A stretch of 64,000 nt of DNA from Tatumella terrea (GTDB lineage: Bacteria > Pseudomonadota > Gammaproteobacteria > Enterobacterales > Enterobacteriaceae). The first letter of the stretch is position 1; each line of letters starts with the position of its first letter. Shown here piece by piece: positions 34,717 through 44,320 of the stretch. Below the pieces are notes generated by a model that saw only the letters and a list, made by a program, of their open reading frames with translations, was not told where the DNA came from and ran no database searches. The translations under genes and the position numbers were made by a program. The stretch spans positions 1-64,000 of the forward strand of contig NZ_BAAAFX010000011.1 of NCBI RefSeq assembly GCF_039523755.1. The letters run 5' to 3'.

Positions 34717-35289
34717 ATGCAAATCAAATCACTGGTAGTTGGCGTCCTTTCTGCTCTGTCTCTGACTGTATCCATGGCACACGCAGCCACTACTACCGTT
34801 AACGGTGGTACTGTTCATTTCGTAGGTCAGGTTGTTGATGCAGCTTGTGCGGTAGATGCTGGTTCTGTTGATCAAACTGTACAGCTGGGTCAGGTTAAGG
34901 CCAGCACCCTGGCTGCTACTGGTGATACCAGCAGCGCTGTTGGTTTTAATATCCAGTTAGATGACTGCGATACTTCAACTGCAACTAAAGCTTCTATCGC
35001 TTTTGCGGGCGTTCAGGCGACCAGCACAAGCTCAACGGGTACTTCAACTTCTTACCCGGCTGTATTAGCCCTGCAGAGCTCTTCAGCAGGTTCAGCCTCT
35101 AACGTAGGTATCCAGATCCTGGACAGCACTGGTACAGCGCTGGCTCTGGACGGTGCAACTTTCAGCACCACGAAAACTCTGGTATCTGGTACTAATACCC
35201 TGCCATTCCAGGCGCGTTACTATGCACTGGGCGCAGCTACTGCCGGTACAGCTAATGCTGATGCCACTTTCCAGGTTCAGTATCAGTAA
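34717..35289 (+). CDS. fimA: FimA, major type 1 fimbrial subunit
   Basis: Chaperone-usher pilin of 190 residues. The start at 34717 gives a standard signal peptide (MQIKSLVVGVLSALSLTVSMAHA); the longer in-frame start at 34540 would place it internally. The mature protein has the donor-strand extension TTTVNGGTVHFVGQVVDAACAV, the two cysteines of the pilin disulfide (DAACAV and LDDCD) and a C-terminal ending FQVQYQ with the penultimate Tyr of the beta-zipper. Composition is rich in Ser, Thr and Ala. It is the first and presumably most abundant product of the operon. Confidence 0.93.
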   Translation: MQIKSLVVGVLSALSLTVSMAHAATTTVNGGTVHFVGQVVDAACAVDAGSVDQTVQLGQVKASTLAATGDTSSAVGFNIQLDDCDTSTATKASIAFAGVQATSTSSTGTSTSYPAVLALQSSSAGSASNVGIQILDSTGTALALDGATFSTTKTLVSGTNTLPFQARYYALGAATAGTANADATFQVQYQ

Positions 35290-35299
35290 GAATGAATAG

Positions 35300-35317
35300 C
35301 GGGTATATCTATACCCG
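35300..35317 (+). promoter_or_regulatory. Hairpin between fimA and fimI
   Basis: CGGGTATA and TATACCCG form a perfect inverted repeat 11 bases after the fimA stop, without a T-run. A stem here commonly protects pilin mRNA or lowers read-through so that the major subunit exceeds the downstream proteins. Confidence 0.6.
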
Positions 35318-35365
35318 GGACCAGGGAGGGTCCGACTTTTATTTTCCTGATACAGAGAATATGCT

Positions 35366-35902
35366 ATGTGGAAAACCGGATTTTTTTTCCTGCTGGTAGC
35401 CATGGGGCAGGCAATAGCCTCGCCATTGGATAGTGTGACACTGGCTGGCGGGTTAATGAGGTTTCAGGGAGAGATTTTATCTGATACCTGTATTGTTGAT
35501 GATGGTGAACAATATCTGACCGTACCTATGGGGCAGGTAAGTAATAATAAATTTACCCATGCCGGCGATGATTCTGATCCCGTTTTATTTTCTCTGTATT
35601 TCAAGCATTGTAGCCAACTTGTAAAACGGAATATGAATATTGTATTTCGTGGCGTCGCTGATCAACAGAACCCTGATTTGCTGGCGATTGAACAAGGAAA
35701 TAATGTTGCCCATGGCGTCGGCATTGCTCTTTTTGATGAACAAGGTCATTTAATACCGATTAATAGCGGGCTTCTTTCCCTCAGGGATATCCATTCCGGT
35801 CCGCTTATCCTTAATTTAATCGCCAAATACCGTTCGACCTCAAGCGAGGTAACCGGTGGTCTTGCTAATGCACAGGCCTGGTTTTCTTTAACTTATCAGT
35901 AA
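35366..35902 (+). CDS. fimI: FimI-like fimbrial protein
   Basis: Pilin-family protein of 178 residues with a signal peptide (to about residue 18), cysteines in SDTCIVDD and FKHCSQ, and the C-terminal AWFSLTYQ. Its position between major subunit and chaperone matches fimI of E. coli. FimI in E. coli is required for or terminates pilus assembly; its role is less clear than that of the other subunits. Confidence 0.85.
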   Translation: MWKTGFFFLLVAMGQAIASPLDSVTLAGGLMRFQGEILSDTCIVDDGEQYLTVPMGQVSNNKFTHAGDDSDPVLFSLYFKHCSQLVKRNMNIVFRGVADQQNPDLLAIEQGNNVAHGVGIALFDEQGHLIPINSGLLSLRDIHSGPLILNLIAKYRSTSSEVTGGLANAQAWFSLTYQ

Positions 35903-35959
35903 TAAAAAAACGAACAACAACATCTGATTAACAAAAATTTATTGGTGAAGGAGAAAATA

Positions 35960-36661
35960 ATGATTCAAGGTATCCGTAAGAAAATGCTGGCCATCGGTTT
36001 TATGGCTGTAACCTCTTTAGGTATAGCAGGTCAGGCGCAAGCTGGTGTTGCTCTTGGTGCTACCCGGGTCGTTTATCCTTCTAACCAAAAACAGGTCTCA
36101 TTAGGCATCACTAATAACGATGATAAAAGTACCTATCTGATCCAGTCATGGATAGAAAATGCGGCAGGTCAACGTGAAGAACGTTTTGTTGTCACTCCAC
36201 CGCTATTTGTGATTAAAGGTAAAAGAGAAAATACCTTACGTATTATTGACGGAACCAATCAGACCTTGCCGAAGGATCGTGAAACATTATTCTGGATGAA
36301 TGTTAAAGCGATTCCGTCAATGAATGCCTCTCAGGAAAAGCAAAATACCCTGCAATTAGCGATTATCAGCCGTATTAAGCTCTTTTATCGTCCGGTAGGA
36401 TTAAGTATGCCTCCGGAAGCCGCACCTCAGAAATTACGTTTCCGGAAATCCGGTTCACAGCTGATGCTGATTAATCCGACCCCTTATTATCTGACCGTAA
36501 CGTCATTGAAGGCTGGTAATAAAGAACTGGCGAATACCATGGTACCACCAATGGGGAATACTTCAGTGCCATTACTGCCGGGGTCGGGAAATCAAATCAC
36601 TTACCAGACAATTAATGATTTCGGTGCATTAACTCCGGTGAGTAACGGGATTTTTGAGTAA
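35960..36661 (+). CDS. fimC: FimC, periplasmic pilus chaperone
   Basis: PapD-like chaperone of 233 residues with two immunoglobulin-like domains. Signal peptide to about residue 30 (GIAGQAQA). GVALGATRVVYPSNQKQVSL is the first strand; TLFWMNVKAIPS is the G1-strand/family signature; the pilin C-terminus anchors are Arg16 and the Lys in RIKLFYRP. The start at 35960 is favoured by AAGGAG seven bases upstream over a TTG at 35942. Confidence 0.93.
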   Translation: MIQGIRKKMLAIGFMAVTSLGIAGQAQAGVALGATRVVYPSNQKQVSLGITNNDDKSTYLIQSWIENAAGQREERFVVTPPLFVIKGKRENTLRIIDGTNQTLPKDRETLFWMNVKAIPSMNASQEKQNTLQLAIISRIKLFYRPVGLSMPPEAAPQKLRFRKSGSQLMLINPTPYYLTVTSLKAGNKELANTMVPPMGNTSVPLLPGSGNQITYQTINDFGALTPVSNGIFE

Positions 36662-36734
36662 ATATCGTACTTCCCTGAAATGATACCGGTAATATCTTTT
36701 TATTGCCGGGTCACTAAATGCCATTCTATACGGG

Positions 36735-39344
36735 ATGACTTTACTAATGGCCTTATCAGCAAAATACATTTCTTCTCGAAATCTGGCAATTACACCATTG
36801 GCAGTCTTTTTGGCTTTGACATGTCAATCCGCTGCCCATGCGGATGTCTATTTTAACCCCCGTTTTTTATCAAACGACCCAGGGGCTGTTGCTGATTTAT
36901 CCCAGTTTGAAAGTGGTCTTGAGGCTCCTCCAGGGAAATACCGGGTCGATATTTATCTGAATGATGGTTATTACACTACCCGGACGGTAGATTTCAGATT
37001 AAGTCCGGATAAAAAGTCCCTGGATCCCTGCATTACCCGGGGACAGCTGTCTGATATGGGAGTGGATGTCCTGGCCATCCCGGGCATCGCCGCACTGGCA
37101 AATCAGTCCTGCATCCCCTTCAGTATGATCAGTAAAGACGCATCGAGCCGTTTTGATGCCGGCACCCAGCGTCTCTCTCTGAGTATTCCGCAGGCCATGA
37201 TGCACAATCAGGCTCAGGGCTATATTCCTCCTGAGTTATGGGACAACGGGATCACCGCCGGGCTGCTGAACTATAATTTTACCGGAAATAAAGCACGTAC
37301 CCCGAATGGCGGGAGTAGCTCTTATGCCTATCTTAATCTGCAGAGTGGCTTTAACCTCGGAGCCTGGCGGTTAAGAGATACCTCGACGTGGAGTTACGAT
37401 GACAATAGCAACGGGTATACTCAAAATACCTGGAAGCATGTTAATACGTATCTGGAACGCGATGTTGTTCCGTTGCGTAGTCGTCTGACGGTCGGGGACA
37501 GTTATACCAGCGGCGATATCTTTGACAGTCTGAACTTCAGAGGCATTCAGCTTGCCTCTGATGACAATATGCTGCCGAACAGCCAGCAGGGATTCGCTCC
37601 GGTGATCCATGGTATTGCTACCGGAACCGCCAAAGTCACGGTCCGCCAGAATGGCTATAATATTTATCAGATAACGGTTCCGCCGGGGCCGTTTACCATT
37701 AATGATCTGAATGCGAATGGCAGTAGCGGTGATTTACAGGTAACGATCACTGAAGCCAACGGGTCTACGCAATCTTTCACCGTACCTTACTCTTCTGTAC
37801 CGCTGTTACAACGTGAGGGACGGGTGAAATATGGTCTGACCGCCGGTGAGTTCCGTAGTGGTAACAGCGAACAGACCAGCCCTAAATTTGCACAGGGAAC
37901 CGCTATGTGGGGGTTACCGGCCGGGTTTACGCTGTATGGCGGGACCCAGCAGTCGGATAACTACCATTCTTATAACCTGGGGCTGGGTAAGAACCTTGGC
38001 ATCCTGGGGGCGGTATCCGTGGATGCGACTCAGGCTAACTCCACGCTGACCGACAACACTCGTCATCAGGGCCAGTCCTTCCGTTTCCTTTATAACAAGT
38101 CACTGCAGGATACACACACAAACTTCCAGCTGGTAGGCTACCGCTATTCCACCAAAGGCTTTTACTCGCTGGCCGATACCACCTGGAATCAAATGAGTGG
38201 CTATTCGGTGGTGACTCAGGACGGCGAGCTTCAGGTGAAGCCGACCTATACCGATTACTATAACCTGGCATACAGTAAGCGCGGACGCCTTCAGGCGACC
38301 ATTACTCAGCAGGTCGGTAAGACATCTACACTCTATCTGACCGGAAGTCAGCAGACCTACTGGGGAACCAGCAAGGATGATCTGCAGCTACAGGCAGGTT
38401 ACAGCAGTTCCATCCGCGACATTACGTTTAGCGTCAACTACAGCGTGAACAGAAATGCATGGGCGGAAGGCACGGACAAGGTATTGTCACTGAATGTGAA
38501 TATTCCGTTCAGCCACTGGATGCGTTCAGATGATACCAGCGTGTTCCGTCACTCAAGTGTTAGTTATAACAGTTCCAGTAATTTCAAAGGACAATCGACT
38601 AACCAGGTGGGCGTCTACGGAACATTGCTGCAGGATAACAACCTCAGCTATAACGTACAGACAGGGTATACCTCTGGTGGCGAATCCTCCTCAGACTCAT
38701 CCAACAACACCGCCTCGCTGTATTACCGGGGGGCTTATGGCAACGCTAACGTTGGTTATAGCGGCAGCGACGGTTACAACCAGGTTTACTATGGTGTCAG
38801 CGGGGGTGTTCTGGCACATGCTAACGGCGTCACCCTCAGCCAGCCACTGAATGACACGGTGGTACTGATTAAAGCACCAGGTGCTGCACATGTGTCGGTG
38901 GAAAACCAGACCGGTGTCAGGACTGACTGGCGCGGGTATGCTGTCCAGCCTTATGCGTTAAACTATCGTGAAAACCGCGTTGCGCTGGATACGAATACCT
39001 TAGCGAATAACGTTGATATGGACGATGCCGTTATCAATGTGGTGCCGACTTATGGTGCCGTGGTCCGTGCTGACTTTAAAACGCATATCGGACTGAAAGT
39101 GATTATGACTATTACCCATAACGGCAAACCTATTCCTTTCGGAGCGACCGCATCGCTGGCTGCCAGCCAGTCTTCAGGTATTGTCGGCGACGGAGGTCAG
39201 GTGTATCTGTCCGGTTTACCTCTGAGCGGAAAAATCAATGTTAAATGGGGTAATAGTGCGGCAGAGCAATGTGTTGCCAGCTATCAGTTGCCTGTTTCCA
39301 GTAAAAAACAGGTATTGAGCTATACCTCTGCTGACTGTCAGTAA
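36735..39344 (+). CDS. fimD: FimD, outer-membrane fimbrial usher
   Basis: Usher of 869 residues (E. coli 878) that forms the outer-membrane pore and assembles subunits. In order: signal peptide (to about residue 37), N-terminal chaperone-binding domain beginning DVYFNPRFLSND, 24-strand barrel with plug, and two C-terminal domains ending in a conserved cysteine pair (EQCVASY, SADCQ). GYTQNTWKHVNTYLERD and LRSRLTVGDSYTSGDIFDS are usher signatures. A start at 36747 is also possible. Confidence 0.95.
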   Translation: MTLLMALSAKYISSRNLAITPLAVFLALTCQSAAHADVYFNPRFLSNDPGAVADLSQFESGLEAPPGKYRVDIYLNDGYYTTRTVDFRLSPDKKSLDPCITRGQLSDMGVDVLAIPGIAALANQSCIPFSMISKDASSRFDAGTQRLSLSIPQAMMHNQAQGYIPPELWDNGITAGLLNYNFTGNKARTPNGGSSSYAYLNLQSGFNLGAWRLRDTSTWSYDDNSNGYTQNTWKHVNTYLERDVVPLRSRLTVGDSYTSGDIFDSLNFRGIQLASDDNMLPNSQQGFAPVIHGIATGTAKVTVRQNGYNIYQITVPPGPFTINDLNANGSSGDLQVTITEANGSTQSFTVPYSSVPLLQREGRVKYGLTAGEFRSGNSEQTSPKFAQGTAMWGLPAGFTLYGGTQQSDNYHSYNLGLGKNLGILGAVSVDATQANSTLTDNTRHQGQSFRFLYNKSLQDTHTNFQLVGYRYSTKGFYSLADTTWNQMSGYSVVTQDGELQVKPTYTDYYNLAYSKRGRLQATITQQVGKTSTLYLTGSQQTYWGTSKDDLQLQAGYSSSIRDITFSVNYSVNRNAWAEGTDKVLSLNVNIPFSHWMRSDDTSVFRHSSVSYNSSSNFKGQSTNQVGVYGTLLQDNNLSYNVQTGYTSGGESSSDSSNNTASLYYRGAYGNANVGYSGSDGYNQVYYGVSGGVLAHANGVTLSQPLNDTVVLIKAPGAAHVSVENQTGVRTDWRGYAVQPYALNYRENRVALDTNTLANNVDMDDAVINVVPTYGAVVRADFKTHIGLKVIMTITHNGKPIPFGATASLAASQSSGIVGDGGQVYLSGLPLSGKINVKWGNSAAEQCVASYQLPVSSKKQVLSYTSADCQ

Positions 39345-39356
39345 CCGGGGATTATT

Positions 39357-39890
39357 ATGAAATTATATTTATCACTGATGTTATCCCTGCTGTCCTTTTC
39401 GATGGTCGGTAGTTGTCTGGCGGCGGACAGTGTTATCAATATCACCGGGACGGTTCAGGACAATACCTGCGTTGTCTCCACGGCCTCAAAGACAATGACG
39501 GTGAATCTTATGAACTATTCGTCCAAGACGTTTTATAAAACGGGGGCGGTTTCACCGATGGCGTCTTTCTCTCTGGATTTCTCATCCTGTGGCAGTGCGG
39601 CCAGCGGCGTCAAAGTCGGTTTTACCGGTGTAGCAGACACGACGAACAGTACCTTACTGGCAATTGATAGCGGTGCCAGTACTGATGCTCAGGGGATAGG
39701 CGTTGAGATCCTTGATAGCGATAAGACGGTTATCCCCATCAATCAGAGTGAGAGTGATATGAGCTGGCACTCACTGACAGCGGGTCAGGCTAACAGCCTG
39801 ACGTTTTATGCACGGATGATGTCGACCGTCTATCCGGTCACTGCCGGAGCAGTGACTGCCTCCGCGACCATCACTCTGGAATTTGAATAG
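39357..39890 (+). CDS. fimF: FimF-like minor fimbrial subunit
   Basis: Pilin-family protein of 177 residues with a signal peptide (to about residue 22), the donor strand DSVINITGTVQDNTCVV, a disulfide pair (NTCVV, SSCGSA) and C-terminal ATITLEFE. Its place after the usher and its similarity to E. coli FimF suggest an adaptor of the tip fibrillum. It starts 12 bases after fimD. Confidence 0.87.
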   Translation: MKLYLSLMLSLLSFSMVGSCLAADSVINITGTVQDNTCVVSTASKTMTVNLMNYSSKTFYKTGAVSPMASFSLDFSSCGSAASGVKVGFTGVADTTNSTLLAIDSGASTDAQGIGVEILDSDKTVIPINQSESDMSWHSLTAGQANSLTFYARMMSTVYPVTAGAVTASATITLEFE

Positions 39891-39902
39891 ACAGGGGCAG
39901 AG

Positions 39903-40406
39903 ATGAAAACAATATATTCAGGTGCTATCTGTGCAGTACTCTGTCTGGCAGCGGCTACTGCGCAGGCAGCAGATGTCACGATTACCATTAACGGCCAGGT
40001 TGTCGCTAAACCCTGTACGATCAGCACGACCACCGCCAACGTCAGTCTGGGGACATTATCGACATCGACTCTGCAGAGTGCAGGGTCCGTTTCTGACTGG
40101 AAAGCCGTGGCGCTTAATCTGACAAATTGCCCCGTCGGTACCAGTAGTGTGAAGGCGACGTTTACCGGCACGTCGGATTCTACCGGCACTTATTTCTTAA
40201 ACCAGGGAACGGCGGGAAAGATTGCCGTACAACTGGCAGACAGCAGTGGGAATAATGTGACTAATGGCGGTACGCTGACGTCAGCGGTCAGTGATTCCAC
40301 ACTGTCCACAACGTTTAATCTTGAAGTCCGGGCAATTACGTCTTCAGGAAGTGCCACTCAGGGCTCTATACAGTCGGTTGTCAATGTCACCTATACATGG
40401 CAGTAG
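39903..40406 (+). CDS. fimG: FimG-like minor fimbrial subunit
   Basis: Pilin-family protein of 167 residues, the same as E. coli FimG. Signal peptide to about residue 22; donor strand ADVTITINGQVVAKPCTI is almost that of FimG, which completes the FimH pilin domain; C-terminus NVTYTWQ. It is the link between FimF and a FimH adhesin. Confidence 0.9.
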   Translation: MKTIYSGAICAVLCLAAATAQAADVTITINGQVVAKPCTISTTTANVSLGTLSTSTLQSAGSVSDWKAVALNLTNCPVGTSSVKATFTGTSDSTGTYFLNQGTAGKIAVQLADSSGNNVTNGGTLTSAVSDSTLSTTFNLEVRAITSSGSATQGSIQSVVNVTYTWQ

Positions 40407-40487
40407 ATTTTTTTATTAACAACTGACATACGCCAGAGACCGGGACTGTCTTTGGTATGTTAACTCCCGTTGATAACGAGATTTCAA

Positions 40488-41393
40488 ATGAAAAAGAATC
40501 TGTGGTTAGTGGTGGTTATTTTTCTTTTTTCATTCATGTCATCCAGTGCATGGTCGTTTACCTGTAAAACGGCAGCGGGAGTTACGGTACCTGCCGGGGG
40601 GGGGAATGCCAATGTTTACGTTACCCTGACCCCTTCCATTGGCGCAAACAGCAACCTTGTGGTGGATCTGTCACAAAGCATTACCTGTAATGACGAATAT
40701 CCGCCCACTTATATCGACTATGTATCGCTGCAATCAGGATCGGCCTTCGGCGGGTTACTGAGTTCGTTTAGCGGTACGGTGGATTATAACGGAACGTCTT
40801 ATGCGTTTCCGACCACATCAGAAACGGCAAAAGTAACTTATAACTCAAAGACGTATAAGGCATGGCCGGTACAGCTTAACCTGACGCCAATCAGCACCGC
40901 CGGAGGAGTGGTTATCAGCAGTGGTTCGTTAATTGCCAGCCTGGTGTTGCACCAGACGAACAACTTCAATAGTTCGGCATCGTATGTCTGGAACATCTAT
41001 GCGAACAATAATGTAACGATCCCGACGGGGGGATGTGATGTATCTTCCAGGAGTGTCACTGTCGCGCTGCCGGATTACCCGGGAACCCAGACCGTTCCTC
41101 TGACAGTCCATTGCGCAACCACGAAGGCACTGTCCTATTATCTGACCGGAACCACTTCAGATACTGCATCCACGATATTCACCAATACCGCCTCGACCTC
41201 ACCGGCAACGGGGGTCGGGATACAGTTATCCAACAGTAGCGGAGTGCTTGCCACTAACCAGACGGTCTCGCTGGGGAATGTCGGTACGACCCCGGTCAGT
41301 CTGGGATTAACCGCTTCTTACGCCCGGACCAGTGGTCAGGTTGTCGCGGGGAGTGTTCAGTCAGTCGTCGGTGTCACGTTTGTTTACCAATAG
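40488..41393 (+). CDS. fimH: FimH, type 1 fimbrial tip adhesin (first copy)
   Basis: Two-domain adhesin of 301 residues (E. coli 300) with a signal peptide of 23 residues and mature N-terminus FTCKTA. The lectin domain (mature 1-157) is close to E. coli FimH. Of the mannose-pocket residues, Phe1, Asp54, Gln133 and Asn135 align unchanged, but the 46-47 pair reads Asp-Glu instead of Asn-Asp, and the loop that carries Asp140 is one residue shorter and lacks the acid. The tyrosine gate has Tyr48 but Phe in place of Tyr137. The pilin domain begins at PTGGCDVSSR. Mannose binding is likely altered rather than assured. Confidence 0.92.
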   Translation: MKKNLWLVVVIFLFSFMSSSAWSFTCKTAAGVTVPAGGGNANVYVTLTPSIGANSNLVVDLSQSITCNDEYPPTYIDYVSLQSGSAFGGLLSSFSGTVDYNGTSYAFPTTSETAKVTYNSKTYKAWPVQLNLTPISTAGGVVISSGSLIASLVLHQTNNFNSSASYVWNIYANNNVTIPTGGCDVSSRSVTVALPDYPGTQTVPLTVHCATTKALSYYLTGTTSDTASTIFTNTASTSPATGVGIQLSNSSGVLATNQTVSLGNVGTTPVSLGLTASYARTSGQVVAGSVQSVVGVTFVYQ

Positions 41394-41812
41394 TGCTCGC
41401 TCCGGGGATATTTTGATCTCTTCGGCGGAGTGGTTTTTTACCCGGCATAAAAGCCGGTGCGTAAGTTATCTCAATGAGTTTTTACAGGGGATAACGCAGA
41501 TTGCTAGAGTATCTCTGAAGATTCTGTTGTCTTCCTGACTCCGGGTGATGGGGAATTAACGGAGATACGGAATTAACCGGCAAGAGGTACCTGAAACAGA
41601 TGTTCCCGGGGCTGAGATCTTAAATCAGAGTATACCGGAATAATATCGTTAAGTGGGTAGTCAGTCGTGAACATATGACGGAATAGCGATTCTGACAGGG
41701 GTTTCAGGAGTTAAATCAAAAGTGATCGTAATCACTCCGTCAGGGGTGTGACTTAAAGAGTTATCCGATTAACTATCAATATTACATAGACCAGGCAAAA
41801 GAGAGAGTGACA
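41394..41812. other. Spacer between the two fimH copies
   Basis: About 420 bases without a gene. CTCCG (41400-41404) pairs with CGGAG (41426-41430) and a run of six T follows at 41434-41439, a possible weak terminator; a second hairpin CCGGC-ATAAAA-GCCGG lies at 41442-41457. The rest may hold a separate promoter for the second adhesin gene, which would allow independent expression. Confidence 0.5.
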
Positions 41813-42727
41813 ATGAAAGCAGTACCCGTAATCGCGTCAAAAATAATCACTCTGATAATATTTATATTATTATATTCAGTGAATGCGCAGGCATTTACGT
41901 GCCAGGCGAGTGGTAAAGCAATCAATGGTTCAGGTACGGTCAATGTTAATGTAACGTTGAATCCGAGCCTGGAGCCTAATCAGAATATGGTTGTCAACCT
42001 CGGGGACAGTATTAAATGTAAAAATGATGATCCTGTACATTACAAAGACCCGATCAGGATCGGTGCGTCTTCAGTATATAACGGGGTGTTGAATAATTTT
42101 ACCGGGAGTCTGGGGTATTTCGGCGTTACTTATCCTTTCCCGACTACCACCGCAACAGCCTGGGTGCCGCATAGCTGGGGAACCTATCAGCCGTGGCAGG
42201 CGGTGCTGTATCTGACTGCAACCGGTGCTGCCGGTGGGGTTGTTATCCAGCAGGGAACGTTATTCGCAACTCTGCGTCTTGAAAAAAGTCAGACTGAATC
42301 GACAGTCCAGCAGACGATCATCTGGAATTTATATGCAGCGAATACGGTGACGGTCCCTACCGGTGGATGTGACGTGTCCTCTCGCAGTGTCACCGTGGCA
42401 CTGCCTGATTATCCGGGAACGGCCAGTGTGCCTCTGACAGTCCATTGCGCGTCAACCAAAGCCCTGTCTTATTATCTTACCGGCACAACCAGTAATAGCG
42501 CTGCCACGACATTCGCGAATACCTCCTCCTCCTCTGCGGCGACAGGGGTTGGGGTACAGTTATCTAACAGCAGTGGTGTACTGGCGACTAACCAGACGGT
42601 CTCGCTGGGCAATGTCGGTACCACCCCGGTGAGTCTGGGACTCACTGCCTCTTATGCCCGGACCAGTGGTCAGGTGGTGGCGGGGAATGTACAGTCAGTC
42701 GTCGGTGTTACCTTCGTTTATCAATAG
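41813..42727 (+). CDS. FimH-like tip adhesin (second copy, divergent lectin domain)
   Basis: Protein of 304 residues with a signal peptide ending NAQA and mature start FTCQAS. The C-terminal pilin domain (from PTGGCDVSSRSVTVALPDYPGT) is nearly identical to that of the first copy at protein level, so it should dock to the same FimG. The lectin domain differs widely: the equivalents of Asn46, Asp47 and Asp54 are present (KNDDPVHYKD), but the Gln133-Asn135-Asp140 loop reads LEKSQTESTVQQT with none of those residues. Many synonymous differences in the pilin half show the duplication is not recent. A different receptor is the simplest reading. Confidence 0.9.
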   Translation: MKAVPVIASKIITLIIFILLYSVNAQAFTCQASGKAINGSGTVNVNVTLNPSLEPNQNMVVNLGDSIKCKNDDPVHYKDPIRIGASSVYNGVLNNFTGSLGYFGVTYPFPTTTATAWVPHSWGTYQPWQAVLYLTATGAAGGVVIQQGTLFATLRLEKSQTESTVQQTIIWNLYAANTVTVPTGGCDVSSRSVTVALPDYPGTASVPLTVHCASTKALSYYLTGTTSNSAATTFANTSSSSAATGVGVQLSNSSGVLATNQTVSLGNVGTTPVSLGLTASYARTSGQVVAGNVQSVVGVTFVYQ

Positions 42728-42747
42728 GTATCGCTGGTGTTAGTTAT

Positions 42748-42776
42748 AATCCCTGTCATCTGACGGGGATTTTTTT
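42748..42776 (+). terminator. Rho-independent terminator of the fimbrial operon
   Basis: AATCCCTGTC pairs with GACGGGGATT (one G-T pair) around an ATCT loop and is followed by a T-run, 20 bases after the second fimH. Confidence 0.9.
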
Positions 42777-42833
42777 GTCAGCGTAAAAGCTGGCGTGTCG
42801 TTTGCATTAATATTGTTTTCTACGGGGGTAACC

Positions 42834-44135
42834 ATGGTGTCTGAAGAAACCATGACGATCCGTTTTCTGCTGGCATCCCGGCAATGTGAATTAGCGGGTC
42901 TGCGGGATTTACTGGAAAGCGGTGAACTGACCGGAAAACTGAGCGTGTTAATTCATCATCTGCAGCGTGAGCGCGGTGCGGTTAATCTTTATTTGTGTAA
43001 TGAAGGACAGCAGACGGCAGAAGAGTTACGTCAGCGAGAGCAGGACTCTCTGAGTTCACAGCGGAGATTATTAGCATACCTTGAACAGCCGGGGGCATTA
43101 ACGCCAGCAAAATCACAGGCGAGCCGTTTATTGAGTTGTGCGGCCAGGGTGGTTTATGCGCTGAGCGTATTACCGGAAGTCCGCAGGAAGATCGCCGGGC
43201 GAAGTCTCCCTTTGGTTAATGCGGTAGAAATTTTTAATGACACCATCCGCCATTTATTATCACTGGTATTTGCCGTGTCAGATACGTCTGCGGACCCGGT
43301 CATTTCCCGTGCTCTGATTGCCCTGTTCAGTTTTATGCAGGGGAAAGAACTTGCCGGTCAGGAGCGGGCTATCGGTGTGCAGGTGTTCAGTGCACAGGTT
43401 CCCGGGGAGAACGGTGGGCATTATGCGGATACGATGATCGATCTGATTGAACGTCAGGAGCAGTGCTTTGAAACGTTCACCGCCTTCAGCGACCCGAAAA
43501 ATAATCAATACTGGTCAGCAATAATCACCGACAGCGAGTTTGAACGCCTGCGTCGTCTCGCCTGCACCCGGGCGGCGGCCACAGGTACGCCAGGCAGCAG
43601 CCAGCACTGGTTTATGTTGGCCACTCAACGTATTGATGAAATGAAACGACAGGAAGACCGGTTACAGCAAACCCTGATGCAATTATGTCAGGAACGTATC
43701 ACGGCGACCGAACAAGCCTGCCATGAGCAACAGGCGGATATTGAGAGTCTGAGAGAGGCCGTCTCGCAAGGGGACAGCGGATTTTCTGTCTTTATGGGAG
43801 ACCCGGCCACCGGCAAACTACCCCCTCAGCGTGCCGGCTGGTTAAACAGCGAAGGGATCCAGCCAAAACTGGGACAATCGCTGCTGTCCCTGCTCCGGCA
43901 ACAGTCCCGGCGTATGGAGGCTCAGGCACAGGAACTTTCGGACCTGCGCGAGACTCTTCATCAGCGTAAAACCATCGATAGCGCGAAGAAATTATTGATG
44001 CAGTATCGTCAACTCTCTGAAGATGAAGCGTATAAGACCCTGCGCCAGATGGCGATGGATCAGAATAAAAAAATGGCCGAAATCGCGACAGCCATTTTAT
44101 CAGTCGCCGGAGCCTTCGGTTCTCACGGGGAATGA
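42834..44135 (+). CDS. nasR: NasR, nitrate/nitrite-responsive transcription antiterminator
   Basis: Cytoplasmic RNA-binding regulator of 433 residues. The N-terminal NIT nitrate/nitrite sensor (about 15-260) contains LQRERGAVNLYL, and the C-terminal ANTAR domain (about 370-430) contains DSAKKLLMQYRQLSEDEAYKTLRQMAMDQNKK. In Klebsiella oxytoca NasR binds the nasF leader when nitrate or nitrite is present and prevents termination. GGGGGT lies six bases before the ATG at 42834; a start at 42852 (MTIRF) is the alternative and is closer to the family N-terminus. It is read in the same direction as nasF with the target leader between them. Confidence 0.93.
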   Translation: MVSEETMTIRFLLASRQCELAGLRDLLESGELTGKLSVLIHHLQRERGAVNLYLCNEGQQTAEELRQREQDSLSSQRRLLAYLEQPGALTPAKSQASRLLSCAARVVYALSVLPEVRRKIAGRSLPLVNAVEIFNDTIRHLLSLVFAVSDTSADPVISRALIALFSFMQGKELAGQERAIGVQVFSAQVPGENGGHYADTMIDLIERQEQCFETFTAFSDPKNNQYWSAIITDSEFERLRRLACTRAAATGTPGSSQHWFMLATQRIDEMKRQEDRLQQTLMQLCQERITATEQACHEQQADIESLREAVSQGDSGFSVFMGDPATGKLPPQRAGWLNSEGIQPKLGQSLLSLLRQQSRRMEAQAQELSDLRETLHQRKTIDSAKKLLMQYRQLSEDEAYKTLRQMAMDQNKKMAEIATAILSVAGAFGSHGE

Positions 44136-44320
44136 CAGTCTGCACACTTAAGGTGCGTGTATTGAGCACTTCCGGTGCAGTTCACCCGTGCTCATTCCGA
44201 TGGGGGCATTTGCGACACGGCCTGTTAGCCGTGGGTGATCTACCGCTACGGAATGTTATTCCCTGATAACAGAAAGGTTTTATACGATGCACTTCACGGA
44301 AATGTAAAGCAGCTGCAGGA

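Noticed and set aside
44166..44191. NtrC enhancer sites before nasF
   Set aside because: GCAC/GTGC half-sites are present, but their spacing is not the standard seven bases, so I list them only as possible.
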